64,000 nt of DNA from Paraglaciecola psychrophila 170. GTDB lineage: Bacteria; Pseudomonadota; Gammaproteobacteria; Enterobacterales; Alteromonadaceae. How positions within the stretch are numbered: position 1 is the first letter of the stretch; every line of letters begins with the position of its first letter. Under the pieces are notes generated by a model. That model saw nothing but the letters and a program-made list of their open reading frames with translations. It made no database searches and was not told where the DNA came from. Below, piece after piece: positions 20,473 through 30,775 of the stretch. The DNA lies in assembly GCF_000347635.1 (NCBI RefSeq), contig NC_020514.1, forward strand, positions 1,488,001 through 1,552,000. Direction: 5' to 3'. The position numbers were made by a program, and so were the translations under genes.

Positions 20473-23145
20473 TTAATCTTGTGCTGCTAATGTTTTTAGT
20501 TGATACAAATATTCTAACGCCTGTTTTGGCGTTAAATCGTCTGGATTAATTTGCTTTAAACATAAGCGTAAATCGTCCACTAAATTAAGTAGATTGAGTT
20601 GCTGCTCTTGCCTAACCTGTGGTTGATTGTTGGACACTGGTTGGTTTTCTAACTCTGCTAATTTATGTTTGGCTTTCTGAATAACGCTTCTGGGAACGCC
20701 CGCTAGTTGAGCTACCTGTAAACCATAACTTTTATTGGCTGCCCCTTCTTGTACTGCGTGCATAAAACGAATCGTTTCTTCGTGCTCAACTGCATCGAGA
20801 TGCACATTAGCCAGTTCAGGTAAGTCTTCGGCTAATTGCGTTAACTCAAAGTAATGAGTAGCAAATAAGGTATAAGATTGGATTTTAAGCGCGAGGTATT
20901 CAGCACAGGCCCATGCCAGTGACAAGCCATCATAAGTACTGGTGCCACGGCCTATTTCGTCCATTAATACTAAGCTATTGGCTGTGGCATTATTTAGGAT
21001 GTTAGCGGTTTCGGTCATTTCTACCATAAAGGTTGAGCGACCTGAGGCTAAATCATCAGATGCACCGATACGAGTAAATATTCGGTCGATAGGGCCTATT
21101 TGTGCATTTTCAGCCGGTATAAAACTTCCCATGTATGCCATCAACACTATTAACGCAGTTTGGCGCATGTAGGTTGATTTACCCCCCATGTTAGGGCCAG
21201 TTATTACCAACATACGTCTGTGGGGATTGACTGCTATAGGGTTGGCTATAAAGGGCGTTTTCATTACATGCTCGACAACGGGGTGGCGACCTTGCTCGAA
21301 GTGAATTCCACTCTTTTCGCTGAGTTCAGGGCAATGGTAATTTAACGTTTCGGCTCGTTCGGCTAAATTAGTAAGCACATCGAGTTCGGCTATTGCATCA
21401 GCACTTTGCATCAAATTCGCTAATTCAGGCATTAATATATCGAACAGTTCGTCGTAGAGGCGCTTTTCTAAGGCCAATGATTTACTTTGACTGGTGAGCA
21501 CTTTGTCTTCGTGCTCTTTTAATTCCTGAATGATATAGCGTTCATTATTTTTTAGGGTTTGGCGACGTACATAATCAGCGGGTACTTTGTCGGCATAACT
21601 TCGGCTAACCTCGATAAAATATCCATGCACTCGGTTGTATCCGACTTTTAAAGTAGAAATGCCAGTGCGGTCTTTTTCGCGCTGTTCTAATTCATCTAAA
21701 TAATCGGTGGCCCCTTTGGATAAAGCGCGAAGTTCATCAAGTTCTGGGTTATAGCCAGTTTTTATGACTCCGCCATCACGAATTAAAACAGGGGGGGCTT
21801 CTTCTATAGCGTTGTTGAGCAAATCTGCAAAACTAGGGAACTGACTGATGTCATTTGCCAACTGCATCAAGCCTTTGTTGGCAGATTCAGCAGATTGGTC
21901 GGTAATAAAACCTTGAATATCAGGCAACAACATAAAAGCTTGTCTGAGCCTGACAAAATCTCTGGGTCTTGCTGAGCGAAGTGCTAAACGGGCCAATACT
22001 CGTTGCATGTCTCCGACTTGTTTGAGATTGCTTTGTAACTGCGGATAATCACTATTAAGAAGTGATTTAATATTTAACTGGCGTTGCTTAAGTATGCTTA
22101 CATTGGTTAAAGGGCGATGTAGCCAGCGTTGCAATAACCTACTACCCATAGGCGTTGCTGCATTGTCTAAGACACTGGCAAGCGTGTGTTCTTTCCCGCC
22201 TGATAGGTTTTGTGTTAATTCTAAATTACGCCTTGTGGCGGCATCCATCAATACGGTATCGGATTCTGTCTCGAGCACGATATTACGAATATGGGGCAGG
22301 GCACTTCTTTGTGTGTCTTTAACATATTGCATCACGCAACCTGCCGCACATAACCCTATTTTGTTGGCTGTAACACCAAATCCAGTTAGCTCTTTGGTAC
22401 CAAACTGTTGATTTAACTGCTTAGTGGCAGTATCAAAATCAAACTCCCACTGTGGACGGCGTCTCAATCCTTTACGTTGTTCAATAATATGTTGGAAAGC
22501 AAAATCTTCTGGATACAATAATTCTACTGGATTAGTGCGCTGAATCTCAGCTGCCAGCGCTTCGGCATCTTTAGGTTCACACAGCGTAAAACGACCCGTG
22601 GTGACATCTAATGTGGCATAACCAAAGTAAACGCTGCTTTGTTGTTTGACACTGACCACTGCGGCTAAAATGTTGTCTTGCTTATCTTCTAACAATGCTT
22701 CATCCGAGACAGTGCCCGGGGTAACAATACGTTGGACTTTTCTGTCTACCGGCCCTTTGCTTGTTGCAGGATCGCCTATTTGTTCGACAATGGCCACCGA
22801 CTGCCCCATTTTAACCAAACGAGCGAGGTAATTTTCTACTGCATGATAGGGGACGCCAGCCATAGGGATCGCATTGCCACCTGATTTACCTCTTGCGGTT
22901 AAAGATATATCGAGTAATTCTGACGCTTTCTTAGCGTCATCAAAAAACAGCTCATAAAAATCACCCATGCGGTAAAACAGCAATATGTCTGGATGTTCAG
23001 CCTTTATCTTTAAATATTGCTGCATCATAGGAGTGTGTGTTTGCAGCGCGGGGCTTATGGGTGTTTGCTCTGAAAAATTGTTCGATGGCATAATAGAGAT
23101 TACTTTATTCTTTTTATCTGATGGCTGGCGTGACATATTCAACAT
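20473..23145 (-). CDS. mutS: DNA mismatch repair protein MutS
   Basis: Up to 890 residues. The mismatch-binding domain near the start has the Phe-X-Glu motif in [10 protein letters not shown]. The C-terminal ATPase has Walker [17 protein letters not shown], Walker [17 protein letters not shown] and a helix-turn-helix tail. The start is uncertain: ATGs at 23145, 23136 and 23091 all lie in frame. 23091 leaves more room for divergent promoters, since 23145 is only 28 bases from pncC, and gives a length nearer the usual; none has a strong Shine-Dalgarno site. It recognises mismatches and works with MutL, which is not in the window. Confidence 0.97.
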   Translation of the reverse strand: MLNMSRQPSDKKNKVISIMPSNNFSEQTPISPALQTHTPMMQQYLKIKAEHPDILLFYRMGDFYELFFDDAKKASELLDISLTARGKSGGNAIPMAGVPYHAVENYLARLVKMGQSVAIVEQIGDPATSKGPVDRKVQRIVTPGTVSDEALLEDKQDNILAAVVSVKQQSSVYFGYATLDVTTGRFTLCEPKDAEALAAEIQRTNPVELLYPEDFAFQHIIEQRKGLRRRPQWEFDFDTATKQLNQQFGTKELTGFGVTANKIGLCAAGCVMQYVKDTQRSALPHIRNIVLETESDTVLMDAATRRNLELTQNLSGGKEHTLASVLDNAATPMGSRLLQRWLHRPLTNVSILKQRQLNIKSLLNSDYPQLQSNLKQVGDMQRVLARLALRSARPRDFVRLRQAFMLLPDIQGFITDQSAESANKGLMQLANDISQFPSFADLLNNAIEEAPPVLIRDGGVIKTGYNPELDELRALSKGATDYLDELEQREKDRTGISTLKVGYNRVHGYFIEVSRSYADKVPADYVRRQTLKNNERYIIQELKEHEDKVLTSQSKSLALEKRLYDELFDILMPELANLMQSADAIAELDVLTNLAERAETLNYHCPELSEKSGIHFEQGRHPVVEHVMKTPFIANPIAVNPHRRMLVITGPNMGGKSTYMRQTALIVLMAYMGSFIPAENAQIGPIDRIFTRIGASDDLASGRSTFMVEMTETANILNNATANSLVLMDEIGRGTSTYDGLSLAWACAEYLALKIQSYTLFATHYFELTQLAEDLPELANVHLDAVEHEETIRFMHAVQEGAANKSYGLQVAQLAGVPRSVIQKAKHKLAELENQPVSNNQPQVRQEQQLNLLNLVDDLRLCLKQINPDDLTPKQALEYLYQLKTLAAQD

Positions 23146-23172
23146 TGGATATCACATATTTAGGTTGCCCAT

Positions 23173-23658
23173 ATGACTGAAGACATTACCCAATTAGCGC
23201 AACGTTTAGGAAATACACTTTCTACTAAAGGTTGGCAAATCTCTTGTGCTGAATCATGCACTGGAGGTGGGATAGGATACGCCATCACAAGTATTTCTGG
23301 AAGCTCAGCATGGTTTAAAAAAGGTTTTATCACCTATTCAAATGACGCTAAACAAGAACTCTTAGGGGTGAGTGAGGATACTTTAATTCAGTACGGAGCC
23401 GTATCGGCACAAACCGTCGAAGAAATGGCTGAAGGTGCTGCAAAAAACGCTAATGCTGAAGTGGCTATTGCTATTAGTGGTGTTGCAGGCCCTGACGGTG
23501 GTACACCCGATAAGCCGGTAGGCACTGTCTGGTTTGGTTTTTATATTAACGGGCAGAGCATCAGTCAAAAACTTCTGATTACGGGTAACCGGCAAGATGT
23601 TAGAATAAAGGCCATTGAGTTCGCTTTATTCAATACATTAATGTTGTTGCAAAAGTAA
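23173..23658 (+). CDS. pncC: Nicotinamide-nucleotide amidase (CinA C-terminal domain)
   Basis: 161 residues, a stand-alone CinA C-terminal domain. It deamidates nicotinamide mononucleotide to nicotinate mononucleotide, recycling the NMN released by NAD-dependent DNA ligase. Signatures: CAESCTGGGIGYAIT, GSSAWFKKGFITYSN and ISGVAGPDGGTPDKPVGTVWFG. It is divergent from mutS and immediately upstream of recA, a gene order common in gammaproteobacteria. Confidence 0.93.
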   Translation: MTEDITQLAQRLGNTLSTKGWQISCAESCTGGGIGYAITSISGSSAWFKKGFITYSNDAKQELLGVSEDTLIQYGAVSAQTVEEMAEGAAKNANAEVAIAISGVAGPDGGTPDKPVGTVWFGFYINGQSISQKLLITGNRQDVRIKAIEFALFNTLMLLQK

Positions 23659-23709
23659 ACAATGATGAAAAAAGGGCTTAGAATCCTAAAAATTATTTCT
23701 ACATTTCAC

Positions 23710-23737
23710 TTGTAACTGTATAACCATACAGTATACT
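23710..23737 (+). promoter_or_regulatory. recA promoter
   Basis: -35 TTGTAA (23710-23715), 16-base spacer, -10 TATACT (23732-23737), 75 bases upstream of the recA start. The spacer is exactly the LexA box, so repressor and RNA polymerase would compete directly. Confidence 0.8.
23716..23731 (+). promoter_or_regulatory. LexA (SOS) box of recA
   Basis: CTGTATAACCATACAG matches the CTGT-N8-ACAG operator of gammaproteobacterial LexA perfectly, and it fills the recA promoter spacer. It shows recA is SOS-controlled here. Confidence 0.92.
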
Positions 23738-23811
23738 TCGAAGCCTGTTACTGAATCATATTAGTGTTGAATAAAAAATTTTTAACACGTTTTAATCACA
23801 AGGACATTCTG

Positions 23812-24843
23812 ATGGATGACAACAAAACCAGAGCGTTAACTGCTGCCTTAGGCCAAATCGAAAAACAATTTGGTAAAGGCTCTATAATGAGGCTGGGCGA
23901 CAACAAAACCATGGACGTTGAAACTATTTCAACGGGCTCTCTTGGTCTAGATATCGCTCTCGGTGCTGGTGGCTTACCCTTAGGACGTATCGTTGAAATA
24001 TACGGACCAGAATCCAGTGGTAAAACTACCCTGACTCTTGAAGTCATTGCCGAAGCACAACGTAACGGTAAGGTGTGTGCTTTTATTGATGCTGAGCATG
24101 CCCTTGACCCAATCTACGCCAAAAAACTGGGTGTAGATGTAAACGAACTTTTAGTGTCGCAACCTGATACCGGTGAACAAGCACTAGAAATTTGCGACAT
24201 GTTAACCCGCTCTGGTGCAGTTGATGTGATAGTAGTGGATTCGGTTGCAGCGCTGACGCCTAAGGCTGAAATTGAAGGCGACATCGGTGATTCACACATG
24301 GGTCTTGCCGCCAGAATGATGAGCCAAGCTATGCGTAAGCTAACGGGTAACTTAAAGCATTCGAATACTATGCTTATTTTCATTAACCAAATCCGAATGA
24401 AGATTGGGGTTATGTTTGGAAGTCCTGAAACAACTACTGGCGGTAACGCCTTGAAGTTTTATGCTTCGGTACGTTTAGATATTCGCCGCATTGGTGCGGT
24501 TAAATCCGGCGATGAGATAGTCGGTAATGAAACCCGCGTAAAAGTAGTAAAGAATAAAATTGCCCCGCCTTTCAAACAAGCTGAGTTCCAAATCATGTAT
24601 GGCGAAGGTATTAACAGCCTTGGAGAACTCATTGATTTAGGTGTCACCCATAAAATGGTTGAGAAAGCAGGCGCTTGGTATAGCTGCAATGGTGAGCGAA
24701 TAGGCCAAGGTAAAGCGAATTCAATTGGTTACTTAAAAGAACACCCTGATATGGCTAAAGATCTTGATAAGCGATTAAGAGAATTGTTATTGTCAAAGCC
24801 AGTAGAAGCTGATGAAACTGTAAAAAAAGCAGACACCGAGTAA
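23812..24843 (+). CDS. recA: Recombinase RecA
   Basis: 343 residues from ATG 23812, chosen because AAGGA lies just upstream and the product begins [20 protein letters not shown] as in the family; the frame is open to 23764. Walker [12 protein letters not shown], Walker [11 protein letters not shown] and the DNA-binding loop region [26 protein letters not shown] are intact. It drives strand exchange, and LexA and UmuD self-cleavage. No recX follows; the next gene is convergent. Confidence 0.98.
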   Translation: MDDNKTRALTAALGQIEKQFGKGSIMRLGDNKTMDVETISTGSLGLDIALGAGGLPLGRIVEIYGPESSGKTTLTLEVIAEAQRNGKVCAFIDAEHALDPIYAKKLGVDVNELLVSQPDTGEQALEICDMLTRSGAVDVIVVDSVAALTPKAEIEGDIGDSHMGLAARMMSQAMRKLTGNLKHSNTMLIFINQIRMKIGVMFGSPETTTGGNALKFYASVRLDIRRIGAVKSGDEIVGNETRVKVVKNKIAPPFKQAEFQIMYGEGINSLGELIDLGVTHKMVEKAGAWYSCNGERIGQGKANSIGYLKEHPDMAKDLDKRLRELLLSKPVEADETVKKADTE

Positions 24844-24860
24844 TGTGAATATTAAAACTA

Positions 24861-24890
24861 AAAACCCCGCTAATTTAGCGGGGTTTTTTA
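24861..24890 (+). terminator. Rho-independent terminator after recA
   Basis: Stem AAAACCCCGCTAA / TTAGCGGGGTTTT followed by a T-tract, 18 bases past the recA stop. The A tract on the other side lets it also serve the convergent chemoreceptor gene. Confidence 0.92.
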
Positions 24891-24947
24891 TACATTTTGA
24901 AAAGTAGGGAATTCTTAAATAATCAAAGAAAGTCTATAAAATTAAAC

Positions 24948-26021
24948 TTAGTTCGTTAAATCATCTAAGATATTCATAAGTTGCATACTAGCTTGTTCCA
25001 TTTTTTCGAAAGAGAGCAAACTTCCTTTAATATTACCATCTTGCAACTGTTTTAGAGCAGTAATACCATTTTGGTGAACTTCAGAGTGAGGTCTGTCGAT
25101 TGCTTTAAAAGATGAACTTTTTTGATACTGACGTGATTGCTCACTGTTATACCATTGTCCTAATCTACATTGTTTATGATCTACAAATGAATCTACAGAT
25201 TTTAGAGAACGCCCTAGGGCTACTTCATATACTTCACCTTTCCATACGATATGATCTAACTTCACCGTTTGAATGAAACTTCTATCCGTCACCCCGAGAA
25301 TGGAGGATTTCATTGCGCCGACTGTGTTGTTAATACCGCTATAACTGTTATTTAAGCCAGCAATTGTATTGGACAACTCAATGTTTGACTCTTCAAGAGC
25401 GGTAGCAAATTTAACCCCTGATTCTGTATCTTGTTTGATTCTGGCAATGAGGCCACCTACTTCTTCTGCAGACTTGCTGGTATTACTTGCCAAGCTTCTA
25501 ACTTCATCAGCTACAACAGAAAACCCACGTCCTGCATCTCCAGCTCTGGCTGCTTCAATTGCAGCATTAAGTGCTAACAAATTGGTTTGGTCAGAGATTT
25601 TAGAAATGGTCACAACAAAAGAATTAATGCTGTCAGCAATGGCTTCTAAATTAGCCATACTTTGCGACATATTTTGCATTTTTTCAGTGATTTGCTCCAT
25701 ACCACAGGCAATATCTGTAATCGATTTTTGACCACTATCTAAGACTAGGTTCAGCTCATCAATAGATTGGGCCTCGTTCTGAATTACTTCATATGAAGAC
25801 AGGACAGACTCTCTTATGCTTGTCACTTGAGCAATGCAATCAAGTAAGTTGGGCCAAATCTGTTTATCAAAACTCGATTCTTCTTGAATGACTGAAGCGG
25901 CCTTTACGCTGCTTAACTCAGCTATGAGGTCTTCATTCTCAGTTTTATAGCGATTTTTTTCTGCTTCTATATGAGCTAATTTTTGTTCTAATTCAACATA
26001 TCTGCTTTTACTGACCAACAT
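24948..26021 (-). CDS. Soluble methyl-accepting chemotaxis protein with CZB zinc-binding domain
   Basis: 357 residues from ATG 26021, which has GGAG about 9 bases upstream; the frame extends to a TTG at 26063. An N-terminal coiled coil (about 1-45) leads to the MCP signalling hairpin, whose tip reads [20 protein letters not shown]. It has no membrane helix, so it is cytoplasmic. The C-terminus (about 245-345) is a CZB domain with putative zinc ligands in [18 protein letters not shown] and HSEVH. In characterised CZB proteins the Cys/His zinc site senses zinc or hypochlorous acid. The receptor hairpin is short, as in other CZB receptors. No chemotaxis genes are adjacent. Confidence 0.88.
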   Translation of the reverse strand: MLVSKSRYVELEQKLAHIEAEKNRYKTENEDLIAELSSVKAASVIQEESSFDKQIWPNLLDCIAQVTSIRESVLSSYEVIQNEAQSIDELNLVLDSGQKSITDIACGMEQITEKMQNMSQSMANLEAIADSINSFVVTISKISDQTNLLALNAAIEAARAGDAGRGFSVVADEVRSLASNTSKSAEEVGGLIARIKQDTESGVKFATALEESNIELSNTIAGLNNSYSGINNTVGAMKSSILGVTDRSFIQTVKLDHIVWKGEVYEVALGRSLKSVDSFVDHKQCRLGQWYNSEQSRQYQKSSSFKAIDRPHSEVHQNGITALKQLQDGNIKGSLLSFEKMEQASMQLMNILDDLTN

Positions 26022-26063
26022 GAATTGAGACTCCACATATTTAATAAGATAATAAAGGTCCAA

Positions 26064-26458
26064 TGTCCCTTTTTATAGCGAATAAGAATTTATGACATAC
26101 CTTCTCATTCAAACGCTGTGTAATTACTGTCTACTTTACTTAGTTTTCGGCTGATTGGCGCAGAACTGAACATATTCTGATGTTTTTATAAAATTTTAAA
26201 CAATTTGAAATTTTGATTGCGCGCTTTTCTCAATAGAAATAGTGGGTTAGATAGCATTAAAGCGACATTTTTTAAATAAAGTGAACATAGACTCATTCTT
26301 TAGTGTTGATGGTGTTTTATTGTGTTTATATGATTTACACAGAATGTTGGCTGTATTTTTTTTGAGCTAAGCAGTTCAAAAATTTAACTCTGCTATTTTT
26401 AGGTCGCCTATCTGTATCTTATAGACGACCCTAAAGGTACAAGTGTAAAAGTTTTACC
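26064..26458. other. Gene-free A+T-rich spacer
   Basis: 395 bases between two genes transcribed leftwards. It should contain the chemoreceptor promoter and possibly the 3' end signals of the FlhB-like gene. No conserved frame was seen. Short A/T runs are frequent. Confidence 0.4.
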
Positions 26459-26833
26459 TCATAATTTTTTAGAAACTTTATTATGCATTTTTGCCCAGCT
26501 GTCCGGAAATTTACCTTGCAGTACATATGAGAACGAAATGAGTTCTGCTATGACATGATAAAGCTGATCAGGGATTTCTTGGCCTAAGTCTAACGTGGCT
26601 AGAAAATCACTAAGGTACGGATCTTCATGGACTAAAACGCCATTCTGCCTTGCAAGTGAAATAATTTCATCTGCCAAATCACCAAACCCTTTCGCGATTA
26701 TGGTAGGTGCCCCACCGGATGGTGCCCCACCGGATGGTGCCGCATCGGTAATAGCTTCACCAGAGCTACTTTGATTGTATTTAATACCTATAGCGCTTTT
26801 CTGTTTAGGCTTTTTTGTGGCTTTATCTGTCAT
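26459..26833 (-). CDS. FlhB C-terminal-domain homologue (stand-alone)
   Basis: 124 residues. The C-terminal 75 residues (IIAKGFGDLADEIISLARQ, then LVHEDPYLSDFLATLDLGQEIP) match the cytoplasmic domain of FlhB/YscU, the export switch. The membrane part and the self-cleaving NPTH motif are both missing. The N-terminus is a Lys-rich then Ser/Gly/Ala/Pro-rich linker made from a 15-base tandem repeat (26704-26748, SGGAP units). Such small FlhB-like proteins can stand in for the FlhB tail in Gram-negative flagellar systems. The FliK-like gene lies 15 bases upstream on the same strand, so they are co-transcribed. Confidence 0.8.
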   Translation of the reverse strand: MTDKATKKPKQKSAIGIKYNQSSSGEAITDAAPSGGAPSGGAPTIIAKGFGDLADEIISLARQNGVLVHEDPYLSDFLATLDLGQEIPDQLYHVIAELISFSYVLQGKFPDSWAKMHNKVSKKL

Positions 26834-26848
26834 TACTATTTAAGCCTC

Positions 26849-29188
26849 TTACGCTTTAGCTTGAAACATATGATAAGGACGTTGTTGCAATGTATCTGGA
26901 ATTTTACCTAGCTGGCACTGGCTTTTGCTGACTTCAATGCCAAGGGAGTCGAGTTTTCTGCGTAGCAATGGCAGGTAATTCATTACCTGAATTTTCACAG
27001 TGTCATTGGAGGTATAAAAATTTATTTCTAAGGTGTTCGCTCTTAGTTTGGCTTTTGTTAATAACTCCCCCAAATCGCCGACCGCTAACTTCATGGTTAG
27101 TTGCCATGTTTTATTATTTTTCTCATCAGAGGATGTATTTTCTTTATCGCTCTGTTCACGCTTAATCAACAATTCAATGTCTTTAATCGTACCTCCCAAC
27201 GCTGAAGGTAAATTGTAGTAGAAGGTTTCTTGACCTTGGATCATTTGTTCCGCATTGCTTAACTTGTTGGCCTGATGCCCCGATAACAATCGTCCGATCT
27301 CCTTCATTAGCTGGTGTTTTTGTTCCAGTTGTGACATTTCATTCATTGCCTTAGATGTCACCTTGGGTTTACTTTCTCTGGTTGTGCCTAACACACTATT
27401 TAACGTTGTCGTAATCTGATCAGTGCGACTCGACGATTGATTCCGTGCCAGTCTTGCGCTGAGAGACATTTGTAATAGAGTGACCAAACCACTCATAAAG
27501 CCTTGGCTCGATGCGGGATTAATCATCTGTAATGCCGACAGGTTTAGAGCCGGGGTGGTGAGCAGTTGCCTAATTTGATTCACGTCTTGTTCTTTTCCTT
27601 GGGGCAGAGCTTGTTTAATTTGCTGTAATACTTGTTCAACCAATTGTTTGCTAGATTGTTCAGTTGCGCCTTTAAAAAACTCGACATCCACTAATGCTTT
27701 TTCGATTGATTGTAGGGTGATTGCAGGGGCCTCTGCTTTAGCTTGAACGATCCGCAGTAAACTTTGTACTAGATTTATTTGTTCTGGTTTGTTGGTAAGT
27801 AGGCTTGGACTAATAACACTTTGGGTCATAGACCCTTGTTGTATTTCAGCTAGCAAATTAGCGCCAGCCTCCTTCATGCTTAATCTGACTTCTTGAGATT
27901 TACTGCCATCTACGGGCGGCACGATAAATCTCGATTTATTATCAGTGGTTGTATGCTGGTATCTCTCGGTGCCTGGCTTTTGAATATTTAGGTTTAGTTC
28001 TGCTCGAGGAACTTGCGACGCGGTCTGAGTCTGTTTGGTAGATTCAATGGATAGATTCAGTCGCTTATCAACTGCTTGTTGATTCGGTAACTTGAGTACA
28101 GCCAAAGCCTGAGCAATCTCTTTTGTGACAGGAATATTGGCCACAGGTTTAGTGTTTTGTAACTGTAGTTCGATTTCGCCATTGGGTTTTATTTGTAAAG
28201 TTAACTTATCGATAGGTAAAGCCTGTAGCTTTTGCAGCAGCCCTTGGCTTTGCTCATTATTAATTTTACTCAGTTGCTGCAAAACAGATTTAATAGCTAG
28301 TTCAAAATTAATTGGTTTAGCTAAATGGGCTTGTTGCAAGCTAGCCTTTATCAAGGGCGAAGCGAGTAAGGAGGTGAGTATATTTTGTTGATCTTTAGTG
28401 ACTTTACTATCGAGAGCGGATAAAGCAGAGGTGGCTTGCGGGCTTTTTAACTGCAGACTACCCTCGCCGTTATTTTTTGACTGTTTAGCTGCATCACTGG
28501 TGTTTTGTTGAATAGTCAGTTGCCAGTGGTTGCCCTTAGGAACGATAGCAAGCGTTACTTTTTCTCCCACTGAAAACTGATTTAATTGTTTAAGTGGTAA
28601 AGATAATGCAAGCGGTGGACGTTGCTCAGTCAGGCTAACCGTAAGGATGTGTTGTTGCTTAGTCAATACTGTATTTTTTGTTTCAAGCGGGTTTGTGCCT
28701 ATGTTTAACTTAAGTAATTCAGTAGGTATTAGTGTCTTTAATTGTTCCTTGGAAAGTACTGATAATACAGTGGCGTTGATCACAGGCAGTATATTTTTTA
28801 GGTTGGAATTAGCGAGTAGATTGCCAGATACTAATTGTTTTGCAGGTAATCTGAGTAAGCTTTGCAGTTGTTGCTCGGTGAGTGGAATAATAGTTGTCGT
28901 TTTGGCACTTGTCTGAGAAAAAAACTCGAGAGAAGGATTGTTACCGAGCGTCAATTTAACTTGGTGAGTTTGGCCTTCTAGTAATTTTCCTGATATCTGT
29001 GGATTATTTAGCAGCGCGACTTTATTCAGCAAAACAGTGTTTTTGCTTAAACTTAATACATTACCAGCAAGCTGTTTTACGAATACATCAACACCTTTTC
29101 GGGCCACGTCAGACGTTGAGGCTACTTGACTCAGTTGAGTGAGTGCCTGAGATATGGTTGCTTGGGATGATTGTGAAATGTCAGGCAT
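26849..29188 (-). CDS. FliK-like hook-length control protein
   Basis: 779 residues, very Gln/Leu/Ser/Thr-rich, with no signal peptide. The long N-terminal part is low-complexity, as expected of a molecular ruler. The C-terminal 90 residues (TMKLAVGDLGELLTKAKLR, INFYTSNDTVKIQVMNYLPLLRRKLDSLG) match the FliK C-terminal hook domain that binds FlhB to switch export substrates. It is much longer than typical FliK (about 400). It is paired with the FlhB-like gene, yet no other flagellar gene is in the window. It may serve the flagellum in trans or be a duplicate. Confidence 0.78.
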   Translation of the reverse strand: MPDISQSSQATISQALTQLSQVASTSDVARKGVDVFVKQLAGNVLSLSKNTVLLNKVALLNNPQISGKLLEGQTHQVKLTLGNNPSLEFFSQTSAKTTTIIPLTEQQLQSLLRLPAKQLVSGNLLANSNLKNILPVINATVLSVLSKEQLKTLIPTELLKLNIGTNPLETKNTVLTKQQHILTVSLTEQRPPLALSLPLKQLNQFSVGEKVTLAIVPKGNHWQLTIQQNTSDAAKQSKNNGEGSLQLKSPQATSALSALDSKVTKDQQNILTSLLASPLIKASLQQAHLAKPINFELAIKSVLQQLSKINNEQSQGLLQKLQALPIDKLTLQIKPNGEIELQLQNTKPVANIPVTKEIAQALAVLKLPNQQAVDKRLNLSIESTKQTQTASQVPRAELNLNIQKPGTERYQHTTTDNKSRFIVPPVDGSKSQEVRLSMKEAGANLLAEIQQGSMTQSVISPSLLTNKPEQINLVQSLLRIVQAKAEAPAITLQSIEKALVDVEFFKGATEQSSKQLVEQVLQQIKQALPQGKEQDVNQIRQLLTTPALNLSALQMINPASSQGFMSGLVTLLQMSLSARLARNQSSSRTDQITTTLNSVLGTTRESKPKVTSKAMNEMSQLEQKHQLMKEIGRLLSGHQANKLSNAEQMIQGQETFYYNLPSALGGTIKDIELLIKREQSDKENTSSDEKNNKTWQLTMKLAVGDLGELLTKAKLRANTLEINFYTSNDTVKIQVMNYLPLLRRKLDSLGIEVSKSQCQLGKIPDTLQQRPYHMFQAKA

Positions 29189-29480
29189 AAAACGTTATCG
29201 GCTGATATTCAGAAGTATTAGTTAAATCATAGTTTACGCGTAACTAATGTAGATTGACTAATCTGCTTAATTATTCAGTAAATCCTACTCTGTTTAGTCT
29301 GCCCACTTTTTTGATTATTTTGTTACCAATTACTACTAACTATTTGTTTTAGCTAGTAGGTTAGGGCCAAACCCTATGATAATATTGACGACCAATTTGC
29401 TGCATTTTTTACTGCATTATTTTCTGCATTATTTGCCGCGCTCTTTTATAAAAAACTCATAGACAAAATCGAGGGTAGGT

Positions 29481-30110
29481 TTGGCGGTACTTTCTGTAAC
29501 TGATTTATCTGTAATCAAAAGAGATAGGTTATTGTTCGAAAACTTAAACTTTGCCGTTGAGCAAGGTAGTTTACTGTACGTTAAAGGGCAAAATGGGGCG
29601 GGTAAAACCAGTATGCTCCGGGTCTTGGCTGGTTTAGTTGACGCTGATTGTGGTGATGTGTATTTTTCCCAGCAAAATATTAAAGATTGCCGCGAAAAGT
29701 ATCACCTTAATCTAGTGTATTTCGGTCATAAATTAGGAATTAACTTAACGTTAAGTGCGGTTGAAAACTTAGAATATTGGTGCAGGCAACATCAAGTCGC
29801 TATTGGGGTCGATACAATATTTGATACTTTGGCTCAGCTTAATTTAGTTGGGTTAGAAGAGATCCCCGTTGCTAATTTGTCTGCTGGGCAACAGCGTCGT
29901 GTGGCATTGGCAAGATTTTGGTTTAAACAAGATGCAAAAGTATGGATCTTGGACGAACCTTTTACTGCCCTTGATACTCAAGGTATTGAGTTGTTAAGTA
30001 AACAAATTACTACATTCCTCAGTGCTGGTGGTGCAGTGGTGATGACTTCTCATCAAGCTTTACGGATTGATTACCCAACTGATGAACTGACCTTGGAGTA
30101 TCGAATTTAG
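29481..30110 (+). CDS. ccmA: Cytochrome c maturation ABC ATPase CcmA
   Basis: 209 residues from TTG 29481 (GAGGG upstream). ABC ATPase with Walker A GQNGAGKTSMLR, signature LSAGQQRRVALAR and Walker B VWILDEPFTALD. With CcmB, CcmC and CcmD it powers release of haem-loaded CcmE. First gene of a nine-gene ccm operon; its stop overlaps the ccmB start. The 290-bp region upstream, divergent from the FliK-like gene, must hold the promoter. Confidence 0.95.
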   Translation: MAVLSVTDLSVIKRDRLLFENLNFAVEQGSLLYVKGQNGAGKTSMLRVLAGLVDADCGDVYFSQQNIKDCREKYHLNLVYFGHKLGINLTLSAVENLEYWCRQHQVAIGVDTIFDTLAQLNLVGLEEIPVANLSAGQQRRVALARFWFKQDAKVWILDEPFTALDTQGIELLSKQITTFLSAGGAVVMTSHQALRIDYPTDELTLEYRI

Positions 30111-30775
30111 TGGCAGCATTGATGGCTATTTTAAAGCGCGACTTAGCGCTAGCGTATAGGCAAAGGGCTGAGCTTATGCAGCCAATGTTATTTTTTATTT
30201 TGGTGATAAGCTTATTTCCATTAGCAGTGGGACCTGAACCTAAAACATTACAACTCATCGGCCCAGGAGTGATTTGGGTGGCTGCTATATTATCCTCGCT
30301 GTTAGGTTTAGAGCGGTTGTTTCGAGATGATTTTCAAGATGGATCCTTAGAACAATTGATGCTATCGAGTACCTCATTGCCTGCTGCGGCTTTAGTCAAA
30401 GTGCTGGCTCATTGGTTAACTAGTATTTTTCCATTAATTATATTGTCGCCTTTGTTGGCGTTGTTTTTGCACCTAAGTGAACCCATGTATTGGGCATTGC
30501 TAAAAACCTTGCTACTGGGCACGCCTTTATTGAGCTTAATTGGTGGCATAGCCGTAGGATTGACTGTTGGATTAAATCGCGGTGGTGTGCTGCTAGCTTT
30601 ATTGCTGTTGCCTGTATTTATTCCTTTGTTAATCTTTGCTACCTCTGCTGTGGAATCTGCTGCAATGCAATTGCAATATTCTGCACAACTGGCGATCATT
30701 GGCGCTATGTTCCTTTTCTCTTTAGCTTTGGCGCCTTTTGCCATTGCTTATGCACTTAGAGTGAGTCAAACCTGA
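30110..30775 (+). CDS. ccmB: Haem exporter membrane protein CcmB
   Basis: 221 residues from a GTG overlapping the ccmA stop by one base. About six membrane helices, with LKRDLALAYRQRAELMQPMLF at the front as in CcmB. Permease partner of the CcmA ATPase. Its stop overlaps ccmC by one base. Confidence 0.94.
   Translation: MAALMAILKRDLALAYRQRAELMQPMLFFILVISLFPLAVGPEPKTLQLIGPGVIWVAAILSSLLGLERLFRDDFQDGSLEQLMLSSTSLPAAALVKVLAHWLTSIFPLIILSPLLALFLHLSEPMYWALLKTLLLGTPLLSLIGGIAVGLTVGLNRGGVLLALLLLPVFIPLLIFATSAVESAAMQLQYSAQLAIIGAMFLFSLALAPFAIAYALRVSQT

Noticed and set aside
29399..29440. Threefold TGCATT-rich direct repeat upstream of ccmA
   Set aside because: The copies are imperfect and short; it could affect the promoter but nothing supports a defined site.
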